Shown here: positions 54,851-63,783 of the stretch, in pieces
Layout: each line of letters opens with the position of its first letter
Numbering within the stretch: the first letter of the stretch is position 1
Source: Citrobacter rodentium NBRC 105723 = DSM 16636
Lineage (GTDB): Bacteria; Pseudomonadota; Gammaproteobacteria; Enterobacterales; Enterobacteriaceae
Assembly: GCF_021278985.1 (NCBI RefSeq)
Contig: NZ_CP082833.1
Span: 4,526,001-4,590,000 of the forward strand
Length of the DNA stretch: 64,000 nt
Direction of reading: 5' to 3'
Notes under the pieces: model-generated
Database searches by the model: none
Seen by the model: only the letters and a program-made list of their open reading frames with translations
Told to the model about the DNA's origin: nothing
Translations under genes and position numbers: made by a program

Positions 54851-55154
54851 TATCGCCCGCGTGCGCCGGGAGTCCCTGCGCTGGAGTCTGCTGGTTGCCC
54901 TGAACAAAACCCGTCCGTATACCGCCAGCGAAACGCTGCTGCTGGACGTGGCCCTCGCCATCTACCCGGATACCACGCCGCTGGAGCTGCGCCGGGAGCT
55001 GGATTATCTGTCAGACCGCAGGATGGTTGATCTGGAGAAGAAGCCCTCCGGCGACTGGTTTGCTGACCTGACCCGCCTTGGCGTTGACCTGGTGGAATAC
55101 ACCGTGGAATGCGGCCCCGGCATCGCCCGCCCGGAAAAGTACTGGAGTGAATGA
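54843..55154 (+). CDS. Mu gp26-like winged-helix protein
   Basis: The 103-residue product has a winged-helix pattern (TASETLLLDVALAIYPDTTPLELRRELDYLSDRRMVDLEKK). It lies between the DUF2730 gene and the small terminase gene, where Mu has gp26. It overlaps both neighbours. Confidence 0.75.
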   Translation: MVDIARVRRESLRWSLLVALNKTRPYTASETLLLDVALAIYPDTTPLELRRELDYLSDRRMVDLEKKPSGDWFADLTRLGVDLVEYTVECGPGIARPEKYWSE

Positions 55155-55699
55155 TGGCCAGACGCAGCACGATAGAAAAGCTGCCGGAAGACGTGCGTCG
55201 CTGGCTGGAGCGGGCGCTGACTGAATCCGGCTTCAGCGGGTATACCGAGCTGGAGTCCCTGCTGCGTGAGCAGGGGTATGTCATCAGCAAATCCGCCATT
55301 CATCGCTATGGCCAGAAGATTGAGCGCCGCTATGGTGCCATCCGGGCGGCCACAGAAGCAGCCCGGATGCTGACCGAGGGTGCGGCTGACGATCAGGATG
55401 CGCGTTCGGAGGCGGTGATCGCCCTGATTCAGACCGAGCTGTTCGAGAGCATTGTCCAGTTGCAGGAAGCGGAAGAAGGCGACGTCGACCCCAAAGAGCG
55501 CGTGGCGCTGCTGTCAAAGGTGGCGAAGAACGTGGCCACGCTGTCCCGCGCGTCCGTCAACCTGAAGAAGTTCCAGACTGAAGTCCGCGCCAGAGCGCAA
55601 CAGGCGGCCAGCAACGCCGAGAAAATTGCCCGCAAGGGTGGCCTGTCAGCCGACGCGGTACAGGCGCTGCGCCGTGAAATTCTGGGGATTGCCACATGA
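55151..55699 (+). CDS. Small terminase subunit-like protein (DUF3486, Mu gp27)
   Basis: The 182-residue product (MMARRSTIEKLPEDVRRWLERAL...) matches the DUF3486 family, thought to be the small terminase of Mu-like phages. Two adjacent ATG codons at 55151 and 55154 are possible starts. It overlaps the large terminase gene by four bases. Confidence 0.85.
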   Translation: MMARRSTIEKLPEDVRRWLERALTESGFSGYTELESLLREQGYVISKSAIHRYGQKIERRYGAIRAATEAARMLTEGAADDQDARSEAVIALIQTELFESIVQLQEAEEGDVDPKERVALLSKVAKNVATLSRASVNLKKFQTEVRARAQQAASNAEKIARKGGLSADAVQALRREILGIAT

Positions 55700-57219
55700 G
55701 TCAGCTTGCGCCAGTAATACCCGATACCTCCGGTTATGACGCGCCTCCCGTTCTGCTGCCCTACCAGCAGCGTTGGGTGGCTGATACATCGCCGTTCAAG
55801 GTTATGGAGAAAAGTCGCCGTACCGGTATCACCTGGGCTGAAGCCTCCGATAACGTGCTGACCGCCGCATCCTCGGCAGCTGCGGGCGGGATGAACGTGT
55901 ATTACATCGCCTATAACCAGGACATGACCGTTGAATATATCCAGGCCTGTGCCATGTGGGCGCGGGCGTTCAACTATGCCGCCAGCGAAATCGAAGAAGG
56001 CTTCTGGGAAGAGGAGGAAGAAGACAAACACATCAAGACCTACACCATCAAGTTTCCCGACTCCAGCTTCCGTGTTGTCGCGCTTTCCAGCCGCCCGTCT
56101 AACCTGCGTGGCCGTCAGGGCGTTATCGTCATTGATGAAGCCGCATTCCATGAGCAACTGAAAGAGCTGCTGAAAGCGGCAATGGCGATGCTGATCTGGG
56201 GCGGTAAGGTGCGGGTTATCTCCACCCATGACGGTGATGACAATGAATTTAACACGACGATCACCGACATCCGCGCCGGGCGTCAGGGCGGTAGCGTACA
56301 ACGCATCACCTTCAAAGAAGCCGTGGCCGAAGGGCTGTTCCACCGCGTCTGTCTGCGCACCGGGCAGGAATGGACGGAGGCCGCTGAACAGGCGTGGATG
56401 GCGTCGGTGTACAAATTCTACGGTGCCGGTGCATCCGAGGAGCTTGACTGTATCCCGGCCAACGGAAGCGGCGCCTGGCTGTCCCGTGCCCTGATTGAGT
56501 CCCGCATGTCCGCTGATACGCCGGTGTTGCGTCTGACCTGTCCGGAGGGCTACGAGCTGTTGCCTGACGAGGTGCGCTGGAGCGAGACGCAGGACTGGCT
56601 GGACACACATCTGAAGCCGCTGCTGGAGGCACTACCCGCTGATGCCCGCTCTTTCCTGGGGCGCGACTTTGGTCGCAGCGGTGATCTGTCGGTGGACTAT
56701 CCCCTGCTGCAGGAGAAAAACCTGGTACGCCGGGTGCCGTTCGTGATGGAGCTGCGCAACGTGCCGTTCAAACAGCAGGAGCAAATCACCTGGTATCTGA
56801 TGGACGGCCTGCCCGGCCTGCTGGGTGCCGCGTTCGACGCTCGTGGCAACGGCGCTTACCTTGCTGAATATGCCATGCAGCGCTATGGCTCCAGCCGGGT
56901 TAAGCAGGTGATGCCAACCGAGGGCTGGTACCGGGAGCATATGCCGCCGGTTAAAGCTGCGCTGGAAGACGGTAACCTGGTGGATTTACCAAAGGATGAA
57001 GACACGCTGGACGATCTGCGGGCCGTACAGGTGGTAAACGGCGTCCCCCGCGTACCGGAACAGCGCTCAAAAGCCAAATCTGACGGCGGTAAACGCCACG
57101 GTGACTCCGCCATTGCAGTGGCACTGGCCTGGTTTGCCAGCCGTGAAATTAACAAAGGGCCGGTGAAGGCGAGTTCGCGCCGTCGCCGCCAGTCTGCCCG
57201 TATGCTGGAGGGATACTGA
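55696..57219 (+). CDS. Large terminase subunit (Mu gp28-like)
   Basis: The 507-residue packaging motor has an ATPase core with Walker A-like EKSRRTGITW near residue 36 and Walker B GVIVIDEAAFHE, followed by a nuclease domain with FLGRDFGRSGDLSV and a conserved KRHGDSAIAVALA near the end. Its stop overlaps the portal start by one base. Confidence 0.93.
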   Translation: MSQLAPVIPDTSGYDAPPVLLPYQQRWVADTSPFKVMEKSRRTGITWAEASDNVLTAASSAAAGGMNVYYIAYNQDMTVEYIQACAMWARAFNYAASEIEEGFWEEEEEDKHIKTYTIKFPDSSFRVVALSSRPSNLRGRQGVIVIDEAAFHEQLKELLKAAMAMLIWGGKVRVISTHDGDDNEFNTTITDIRAGRQGGSVQRITFKEAVAEGLFHRVCLRTGQEWTEAAEQAWMASVYKFYGAGASEELDCIPANGSGAWLSRALIESRMSADTPVLRLTCPEGYELLPDEVRWSETQDWLDTHLKPLLEALPADARSFLGRDFGRSGDLSVDYPLLQEKNLVRRVPFVMELRNVPFKQQEQITWYLMDGLPGLLGAAFDARGNGAYLAEYAMQRYGSSRVKQVMPTEGWYREHMPPVKAALEDGNLVDLPKDEDTLDDLRAVQVVNGVPRVPEQRSKAKSDGGKRHGDSAIAVALAWFASREINKGPVKASSRRRRQSARMLEGY

Positions 57220-58715
57220 TGGCCAGAGGTCTCTGGGTTTCACCCAGTGAGTTCGTCAAATTTGCTGAACCCACTAAAACACTGACGGAGCAGATTGCCT
57301 CGCGCAGCCGTTCCATCGACTTCTTCGGGCTGGGGATGTACCTGCCCAACCCCGACCCTATTCTCAAGTCTCAGGGCCGCGATATCCGTATCTATCGCGA
57401 GCTGCGTACCGACCCGCTGGTCGGTGGCTGTATCCGCAGGCGTAAGGCGGCGGTTAAATCGCTGGAGCGGGGTCTGGAGCGTGGCCATGCCCCAGCGCGG
57501 GTATTCAGCTTCATCCGGGATATGCTCGACGATCTGGATATCTCCCGCATTATCGGCGAGATGACCGACGCCGTTCTCTACGGATATCAGCCCTGCGAAA
57601 TCATGTGGGGCCGCTCTGTAAAGTCCTGGGCTATCGCTGATATCGTGGGGAAACCGCCCGAATGGTTCCAGTTCGACAATGACAACCTGCTGCGCTTTCG
57701 TGCTAAAGACGCCGGGCTGGAAGGCGAGCCGGTACCGCTGAACAAGTTCGTGGTACCGCGTCAGGATGCGACCTACGACAACCCGTATGGCTTCCCTGAT
57801 TTGTCGATGTGCTTCTGGCCCGTGACCTTCAAAAAAGGCGGCATGAAGTTCTGGGTGCGCTTTGCCGAGAAATACGGCTCACCGTGGGTTATCGGCAAGC
57901 ATCCGCGCGGTACCGCTCAGGGTGAGATTGACCTGCTGCTGGATTCCATGGAGGCAATGGTGGAAGACGCGGTGGCGGCCATCCCCGATGATTCCTCCAT
58001 CGAAATCAAGGAGGCCGCAGGCAAAGCGGACAGTAGCGATATTTATCAGAACCTGATTACGCTGGCCCGCAGTGAAATCTCCATCGCCCTGCTGGGGCAG
58101 AACCAGACCACCGAGGCCAACAGTAACCGCGCCTCCGCGCAGGCCGGGCTGGAGGTTACGGATGATATCCGAGACGCGGATGCCGATATTGTGGAAAGCG
58201 CGGTGAATCAGGCCATCAAAATGGCGGTGTCGCTGAACTTCGGGGATGTGGCCAGCCCCGTCTGGAAGATGTGGGAGCAGGGAACGGTTGACGATACCCA
58301 GGCGACCCGCGACGAGAAGCTCAGCCGCGCCGGTGTGGTCTTCACCCCGCAATACTTCAAGCGCGAGTACCAGCTCCAGGACGGGGATATTGACGAAACA
58401 CCCCCGTCAGAACGCCAGAATAACGGACTGCCACTGTCGTTCGCCGAGGCGGTGGATGCCGATATTCAGGCTCAGCAGGCCCTGGACGACGCGTTGGATA
58501 TTCTGATGAACGGAGGCTCGTTAAACGGCACGCTGGAGCCGGTACTGGCACCGTTGTTTAAGCGGGTTGAAAACGGCGTCAACCCGTCTGAGCTGCTGGG
58601 CGAACTGGCCGAGCTGTACCCGCAGATGAACGCTGAAGATCTGCAGGAGCGGCTGGCCAGGGTTATCTTTGTTGCAAGTCTCTGGGGGCGTCTGCATGAG
58701 CGTAACCACGACTGA
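57219..58715 (+). CDS. Portal protein (DUF935, Mu gp29-like)
   Basis: The 498-residue product forms the head portal through which DNA is packaged. DUF935 hallmarks are present, such as CEIMWG, FAEKYGSPWVIGKH and LLGQNQTTEANSNRASAQAGLEV. It overlaps the gpF gene by 20 bases. Confidence 0.93.
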   Translation: MARGLWVSPSEFVKFAEPTKTLTEQIASRSRSIDFFGLGMYLPNPDPILKSQGRDIRIYRELRTDPLVGGCIRRRKAAVKSLERGLERGHAPARVFSFIRDMLDDLDISRIIGEMTDAVLYGYQPCEIMWGRSVKSWAIADIVGKPPEWFQFDNDNLLRFRAKDAGLEGEPVPLNKFVVPRQDATYDNPYGFPDLSMCFWPVTFKKGGMKFWVRFAEKYGSPWVIGKHPRGTAQGEIDLLLDSMEAMVEDAVAAIPDDSSIEIKEAAGKADSSDIYQNLITLARSEISIALLGQNQTTEANSNRASAQAGLEVTDDIRDADADIVESAVNQAIKMAVSLNFGDVASPVWKMWEQGTVDDTQATRDEKLSRAGVVFTPQYFKREYQLQDGDIDETPPSERQNNGLPLSFAEAVDADIQAQQALDDALDILMNGGSLNGTLEPVLAPLFKRVENGVNPSELLGELAELYPQMNAEDLQERLARVIFVASLWGRLHERNHD

Positions 58716-59517
58716 ACTGGCCTACTGCATGACATTACCCCCAAAGCGGGCTATCGCTTACCTGCGATCAAAGGGCTACAAAATCACCTGGGACTGGGAG
58801 GAAATGTGGCAGGATGCCCATGCCCGCGCCTTTACCGTCGCCAAAGTGACCCGTCTGGATATCCTAGAAGATATTCGCGGGGCACTGCAGCAGGCTGTCG
58901 ATGAAGGAAAAACAGGCCGCTGGTTCCGGCAGGAGCTGGAGCCGGAGCTGCAGCGTAAGGGATGGTGGGGGCCACGTGACACCACCGACCCGGTAACGGG
59001 CGAGCCGGTCACCATCCAGCAGGGCAGCCCGTGGCGGCTCGACACCATCTTTCGCACCAATATGTCCGTACTCTACAGCGCCGGTCGCTGGGCTGAGCAG
59101 ATGGAGAACGTCGACGACAGGCCGTACTGGATGTATACCGGCATCAACGACAGCCATACCCGCAAGAGCCATCTGGCGCTGCATGGTCTGGTACTGCGCT
59201 ATGATGACCCGTTCTGGCAGGCGTTCTACCCACCGAACGGCTGGCGCTGTCGCTGCGGGGTGATTGCTCTGAGTGCAGCGGAGGTTCACGCCCGTGGTCT
59301 GAAGGTCGTGAACTCCAGCAATGCTATGGGGTGGGAGCTGAAACTGGTCTCAGAGAAAACCGGCGAGATGCAGAACGTCGCCACCTTCAACACCGGTACC
59401 ACTAAGGTGGCCACCGACGTCGGCTGGTCTTATGCGCCGGGCGCGGCTTACCGTCCCGACCTTGCCCGCTATCAGGGTACCCTTAAACCGCTGGCACAGC
59501 AGGAACTGAGAGGATAA
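58696..59517 (+). CDS. Phage head morphogenesis protein (Mu gpF-like)
   Basis: The 273-residue product has the Mu F-like domain with GINDSHTRKSHLALHG and PNGWRCRCGVIAL near the C-terminal half. The start at 58696 follows a gggggcg ribosome site; the TTG at 58669 is less likely. It takes part in head assembly. Confidence 0.9.
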   Translation: MSVTTTELAYCMTLPPKRAIAYLRSKGYKITWDWEEMWQDAHARAFTVAKVTRLDILEDIRGALQQAVDEGKTGRWFRQELEPELQRKGWWGPRDTTDPVTGEPVTIQQGSPWRLDTIFRTNMSVLYSAGRWAEQMENVDDRPYWMYTGINDSHTRKSHLALHGLVLRYDDPFWQAFYPPNGWRCRCGVIALSAAEVHARGLKVVNSSNAMGWELKLVSEKTGEMQNVATFNTGTTKVATDVGWSYAPGAAYRPDLARYQGTLKPLAQQELRG

Positions 59518-59519
59518 CG

Positions 59520-59978
59520 ATGGCTTCAGATAATCTGGTCAATATCACCATTAATGATAAATCGCTGCGTCAGAGCCTGAATGCGCTGGAGCTGGCGGCG
59601 ACAGACCTGACACCCGCGATGCGTAAAATCGCCGGAACCCTGCTGACGGAGACCCAGCTTAACTTCATGGATGAGGGCCGCCCGGCCTGGACACCCTCGC
59701 TGGCGGCTGAAGAGCGTGATGGCCAGACGCTGCAGCTTACCGGGCGTCTGATGGGGTCGGTATCGACAAACTATGATGACAGGCAGGCTGCGGTAGGTAC
59801 CAATGTCGTTTACGGAGCCATTCACCAGTTCGGCGGCAAAACTGGCCGTAATGAATCCGTTGAACTGGAGGCCCGCCCTTATTTACCCATCACCGGCGAT
59901 GGCGAACTGCAGCCAGAGGCGGAAAAGTCGGTTCTGGATACCGTTGTCCGGCATCTTGAATCTGCGGCCCGTCGCTGA
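59520..59978 (+). CDS. Virion morphogenesis protein (Mu gpG-like)
   Basis: The 152-residue product matches the phage virion morphogenesis family, with MDEGRPAW near residue 48, LTGRLMGSVS, and AIHQFGGKTGRN. It begins two bases after gpF. A likely tail-completion role is inferred from Mu. Confidence 0.9.
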   Translation: MASDNLVNITINDKSLRQSLNALELAATDLTPAMRKIAGTLLTETQLNFMDEGRPAWTPSLAAEERDGQTLQLTGRLMGSVSTNYDDRQAAVGTNVVYGAIHQFGGKTGRNESVELEARPYLPITGDGELQPEAEKSVLDTVVRHLESAARR

Positions 59979-59986
59979 ATTTTACC

Positions 59987-60025
59987 CTCCGGGGCGGGTG
60001 ATTTACCGTGTTAACCGCCCCGGAG
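59987..60025 (+). terminator. Hairpin between gpG and the protease gene
   Basis: An 11-base-pair perfect stem, ctccggggcgg with ccgccccggag, encloses 17 bases. It lies in a 205-base gap and may end or dampen transcription, with a promoter for head genes possibly downstream. Confidence 0.6.
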
Positions 60026-60183
60026 CCTTTATAAAGGTTTACAGCCCCCTCGTTTGCCGCTTTAATCGTCGCTGTTTCCCTCCGCTGTCTTTCCTCCCCC
60101 ACGATTTTTTCTAAAGCAGATTAAAAGCACTGCTGGCGGCTTTTCCACACACTGTTCCCGACAACGTAACGCGGGACAGCAAA

Positions 60184-61284
60184 ATGTCAGCCATTCACAT
60201 TTTTAAAGCCGGTACTCATACCGATATGCACGGCAAGAAGTTGCCGTTCACGCAAAGCGACCTGGCCGCCTGCGTGAAAGCCTACGACCCGACCATCCAC
60301 GAAGCACCGCTCGTCATCGGTCACCCCAAAACGGAAGACCCGGCATGGGGCTGGGTGAAATCCCTGTCTCTCAACGGCGGTGATCTGCTGGCGGAGCCTG
60401 ATCAGCTTGACCCGCAGTTTGCCGAACTGGTGGACAACGGACGCTTCAAGAAGGTCTCGGCCTCGTTCTATCTCCCTGACTCCCCGAACAACCCGAAGCC
60501 CGGCACGCTTTATCTGCGTCACGTCGGCTTTCTGGGCGCACAGCCGCCGTCCATTAAGGGGCTGAAGCAGGTGTCGTTCGGCGAGCAGGAAGAAGGTGTC
60601 GTCGAGTTCGCCGACTGGAACGACGTGACCAATGCCACTCTGTGGGGCCGCCTGCGCGATTTTCTGATTGGCCAGTTTGGTCTGGATGAGACGGAAAAGG
60701 TGATCCCGTCGTGGCAGGTCGAGTCCCTGCGCGAGAAGGCGTACCGCGACACGGACAAGGATGAACCGGCATTCAGTGAAGACAATCCCAACCCTCAACA
60801 AGAGAAAAGCACCATGACTGAAGAAGAAATCAAAGCGCTTCAGGCGGAAAACGCCCGTCTGAAGGCGGAAGCCACTCAGCGTGCAGAGCAGGAAGCGAAG
60901 GCGAAGCAGGACAAACTGCATGCCGAAAACGTCTCCTTTGCCGAGAAACTGGTCGGCGATGGCCGTCTGGCTCCCAAAGCGAAGTCCGTTGTCGTGGCCA
61001 TTCTGGACGCGGTTTCTGCGGGCGATAAACCCGTCGAATTTGCTGAAGGCGACATTCGCACACCGCTGGCCACGGCATTCAGGACGCTGCTGGACAGCAC
61101 TGAGCCGGTGCTGAATTTCAGCGAGCACGCGACCAAAGACCGCGCTGACGTGCCTGCGGTTAAATCGGCCCCGGCTGAGTTTGCCGAGTCCGATCCTGAA
61201 CGTCTGGCGCTGCATCAGAAAGCGCAGGAACTGTCGAAAAAAGAAGGCATCAGCTATGACGCTGCTGTCGCACGCTGCCTGTGA
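60184..61284 (+). CDS. Head maturation protease with scaffold (Mu gpI/Z-like)
   Basis: The 366-residue product has an N-terminal Mu I-type protease domain (about residues 1-150) and a C-terminal charged coiled-coil scaffold part. An in-frame ATG at 60814 (residue 211, MTEEEIKALQAENARLKAE) could start a separate scaffold protein of 156 residues, as Mu gpZ within gpI. It precedes the major capsid gene by 13 bases. Confidence 0.88.
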   Translation: MSAIHIFKAGTHTDMHGKKLPFTQSDLAACVKAYDPTIHEAPLVIGHPKTEDPAWGWVKSLSLNGGDLLAEPDQLDPQFAELVDNGRFKKVSASFYLPDSPNNPKPGTLYLRHVGFLGAQPPSIKGLKQVSFGEQEEGVVEFADWNDVTNATLWGRLRDFLIGQFGLDETEKVIPSWQVESLREKAYRDTDKDEPAFSEDNPNPQQEKSTMTEEEIKALQAENARLKAEATQRAEQEAKAKQDKLHAENVSFAEKLVGDGRLAPKAKSVVVAILDAVSAGDKPVEFAEGDIRTPLATAFRTLLDSTEPVLNFSEHATKDRADVPAVKSAPAEFAESDPERLALHQKAQELSKKEGISYDAAVARCL

Positions 61285-61297
61285 TTAAGGAGAGAGC

Positions 61298-62251
61298 ATG
61301 TCTGATTATTTAAAGGGTAAGCGCGTCGTTGATCCGGTGCTGACCAGCATCGCTCGCGGCTATAAAAATGCCGCGTTCATCGGCGAGAAAATCTTCCCCA
61401 TCGTACAAACCGACAAGGAAGGCGTCAGCGTGCCGACCTTTGGCAAGTCCGCTTTTGTGGAGTACGACACCGAACGTGCCGTGGGGGCCGACAGTAACGT
61501 TCTGGTGCGTGAGAAAACCGGCAAACTGGATCTGGTTCTCAACGAGCACGATCTGGCCGCGCCGGTGGACTACCGCGAGCAGGCCGAGTCGATGTTCAAC
61601 GAAGAGGCCAAAGCCATCCGTCGTGCAACCAGTGGTGTCAATCTGCGGCGTGAGCTGTATGCGGCCCGACTGGCCCAGGACAAGAGCGTCTACCTGGCGG
61701 CTAACGTCAAAGCGCTGGCCGCTGCGGAACGCTGGGTCGGCGGTAAGGGCGATCCGATTGGCATCATTGAAGGCGGGATTGACGCGGTACGTAAAGCCAC
61801 CGGCCTGCGTCCCAACCTGATGACCATCGGGGCCAGCGTGATGTCGGTTCTGAAGTTCCATCCGGCGATTCAGGCAGCGATTGGTGCCAACGAGCGTAAG
61901 CGCATCACCCTGGAAATTCTGAAAGACCTTTTCCAGATGGACGACGTGGTGGTCGGCGAGCCGGTCTCCCTGACGTCCATGAAAGACGCGCAGAACAAGG
62001 ACAAAGTCCCGACGGATATCTGGGCTGACAACCTGATGCTGCATTACGTCAGCAAGCCGCAGCCAGGCACCGACAGCGCCGACGAAAACGAGCCGTCGTT
62101 CGGCTATACCCTGCGCCGTAAAGGAATGCCGGTAGCGGATAAATACGACGGCGTCGGCGGCAAGGTGAAGTATTGCCGCTATACCGATATCTACAAAGTC
62201 GCCGTGGTCGGTGGCGATGCCGGGTATCTCGTCACCAACATCATTAAATAA
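61298..62251 (+). CDS. Major capsid protein (Mu gpT/E-like)
   Basis: The 317-residue product is in the major capsid position after protease/scaffold and matches the capsid E-type family of BcepMu-like phages. An aaggagaga ribosome site precedes the ATG, in keeping with high expression. Confidence 0.88.
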   Translation: MSDYLKGKRVVDPVLTSIARGYKNAAFIGEKIFPIVQTDKEGVSVPTFGKSAFVEYDTERAVGADSNVLVREKTGKLDLVLNEHDLAAPVDYREQAESMFNEEAKAIRRATSGVNLRRELYAARLAQDKSVYLAANVKALAAAERWVGGKGDPIGIIEGGIDAVRKATGLRPNLMTIGASVMSVLKFHPAIQAAIGANERKRITLEILKDLFQMDDVVVGEPVSLTSMKDAQNKDKVPTDIWADNLMLHYVSKPQPGTDSADENEPSFGYTLRRKGMPVADKYDGVGGKVKYCRYTDIYKVAVVGGDAGYLVTNIIK

Positions 62252-62263
62252 GGGGAAATGGTC

Positions 62264-62620
62264 ATGGGTACAACTCAGCAGGTCATTCTGACCACTACCG
62301 TGACGGCCAGCGCGGCGCTGACGCAACAGCGCTTTGTCGGGGCCGATAACGCGCCCTGTCAGGCCGGTGCCGTGGCGCTCGGCGTGGCGGAGGTGGATGC
62401 CGCTGCCGGTGATTTAACCCCGGTCAATGTGCTGGGCATCGTTGCCGTCGAGGTCGGAGCCGCCATTGCCAAAGGGCAGATCGTTCAGTCGGATGCTAAC
62501 GCCTGCGCCGTGCCCCAGACAGCCGCCACGGAAGACACCCCGGCGGGTGTTTCTGCCGGGATTGCGCTGGATGAGGCACTGGCTGCAGGTGACGTTATCC
62601 GCATCCTGCGCGGGGTGTGA
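62264..62620 (+). CDS. DUF2190-family capsid cement protein
   Basis: The 118-residue product (MGTTQQVILTTTVTASAAL...) is Ala/Val-rich as in capsid decoration proteins. ATG at 62264 is chosen because agggga at 62251-62256 is eight bases upstream; ATG at 62258 is too close. Confidence 0.8.
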   Translation: MGTTQQVILTTTVTASAALTQQRFVGADNAPCQAGAVALGVAEVDAAAGDLTPVNVLGIVAVEVGAAIAKGQIVQSDANACAVPQTAATEDTPAGVSAGIALDEALAAGDVIRILRGV

Positions 62621-62621
62621 C

Positions 62622-63068
62622 ATGTACTGCACCCTGGCGGACTTACTGGAGCAGGTGCCGGAGCGGACGCTCATTGAGCTGACCAATGAGTCGGTTGGTT
62701 TTGATGAGTCCCCCCCGGTCAACGCTGCCGTGGTTGAGAGTTGCATTCGCTACGCCGATGAGTTGATTGATGCGCATCTGCGTGGCCGCTACACCCTGCC
62801 GCTGGCGGAGGTACCGACTGTTCTGCGGGATATTGCCATCACGCTGGCCCGTTATCGCCTGTACGCTCGTCGACCTGAAGGCGACCTGCCTGACACTGTC
62901 AAGGACGACAATAAAGAGGCACGCCGTCAACTGGAAGCCATCCGTGACGGAAAGCTCACGCTGGGGCTGCAGTCCACTCAGAAAGATGTGCCCGAGTCCG
63001 GTGAAATCCGGGCGCGGGCACGCCGCCCCACCTTTGGCGGGCGCGATGGCTTACTGGAGAAATACTGA
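62622..63068 (+). CDS. DUF1320-family head protein (Mu gp36-like)
   Basis: The 148-residue product (MYCTLADLLEQVPERTLIELTNE...) fits DUF1320, a head-tail connector family. The start at 62622 follows the previous stop by one base; the longer frame to 62427 is read-through. Its stop overlaps the next start. Confidence 0.88.
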   Translation: MYCTLADLLEQVPERTLIELTNESVGFDESPPVNAAVVESCIRYADELIDAHLRGRYTLPLAEVPTVLRDIAITLARYRLYARRPEGDLPDTVKDDNKEARRQLEAIRDGKLTLGLQSTQKDVPESGEIRARARRPTFGGRDGLLEKY

Positions 63069-63532
63069 TGAACGTCCTGCCCGTTATCGATGCGGTTGTA
63101 GCCCGTCTCAGGGAAAAGCTCCCGTCGCTGGCAGTGGAATATTTCCCGGAGAAACCGGCTGAATACCGCCTGAATCACTCTGTGGGGGCGCTACTGGTGA
63201 GCTATGCCGGGTCGCGCTTTGATAAACCGGATGATATTGGCGCGGTGCTTCAGCCCCAGACCATCCAGCTCTGCGTCACGGTGGTCTTCCGCCAGCTCAA
63301 CGGCAAAAGAGGCGCGATAGACGTCCTGGATGCAGTCCGCCGCATCCTCGGCGGCTACACCCCACCGAACTGCCGCCGTCGTATCTGGCTGACCCGAGAA
63401 GTGTTTATCGGTGAGGTCAAGGGGCTGTGGCAGTACGCCCTCGACTTTGCGACAGAAAGCGTCTTTATCGAAGACAGCGATTTACCGTCCGGCCCGCTGT
63501 TAACCGAAGTGAACTATGAGGAAAGCGAGTGA
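63068..63532 (+). CDS. DUF1834-family protein (Mu gp37-like)
   Basis: The 154-residue product matches DUF1834, found between gp36 and the tail-sheath gene in Mu-like phages and thought to act in tail terminus formation. It is packed against its neighbours with one-base overlaps. Confidence 0.85.
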   Translation: MNVLPVIDAVVARLREKLPSLAVEYFPEKPAEYRLNHSVGALLVSYAGSRFDKPDDIGAVLQPQTIQLCVTVVFRQLNGKRGAIDVLDAVRRILGGYTPPNCRRRIWLTREVFIGEVKGLWQYALDFATESVFIEDSDLPSGPLLTEVNYEESE

Positions 63533-63783
63533 TGAAACAATACCGCTATTCCGGCCCGGCCAGCGGCGTCACGCTGTCGGACGGAACCGAAATCCTGCTC
63601 TGGCCGGGGAAGAATGTTTCCCTGCCAGAGGAACATGACTATGTGAAGGTACTGGTGGCGCTGAAGCATCTGACGCCGGTATCTGAAGAGACTAAACCCG
63701 CCAGCACACCGGTTGTGCAGTCACCAAAGCGCAGGAACGGCGGCGACAGCGATGTGAAAACGGAGGACTCCCATGGCAGCTAA
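63532..63783 (+). CDS. DUF2635-family protein (Mu gp38-like)
   Basis: The 83-residue product (MKQYRYSGPASGVTL...) fits the small DUF2635 family that precedes the tail sheath. ATG at 63532 overlaps the previous stop (TGATG). The last 11 bases overlap the sheath gene. Confidence 0.85.
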   Translation: MKQYRYSGPASGVTLSDGTEILLWPGKNVSLPEEHDYVKVLVALKHLTPVSEETKPASTPVVQSPKRRNGGDSDVKTEDSHGS

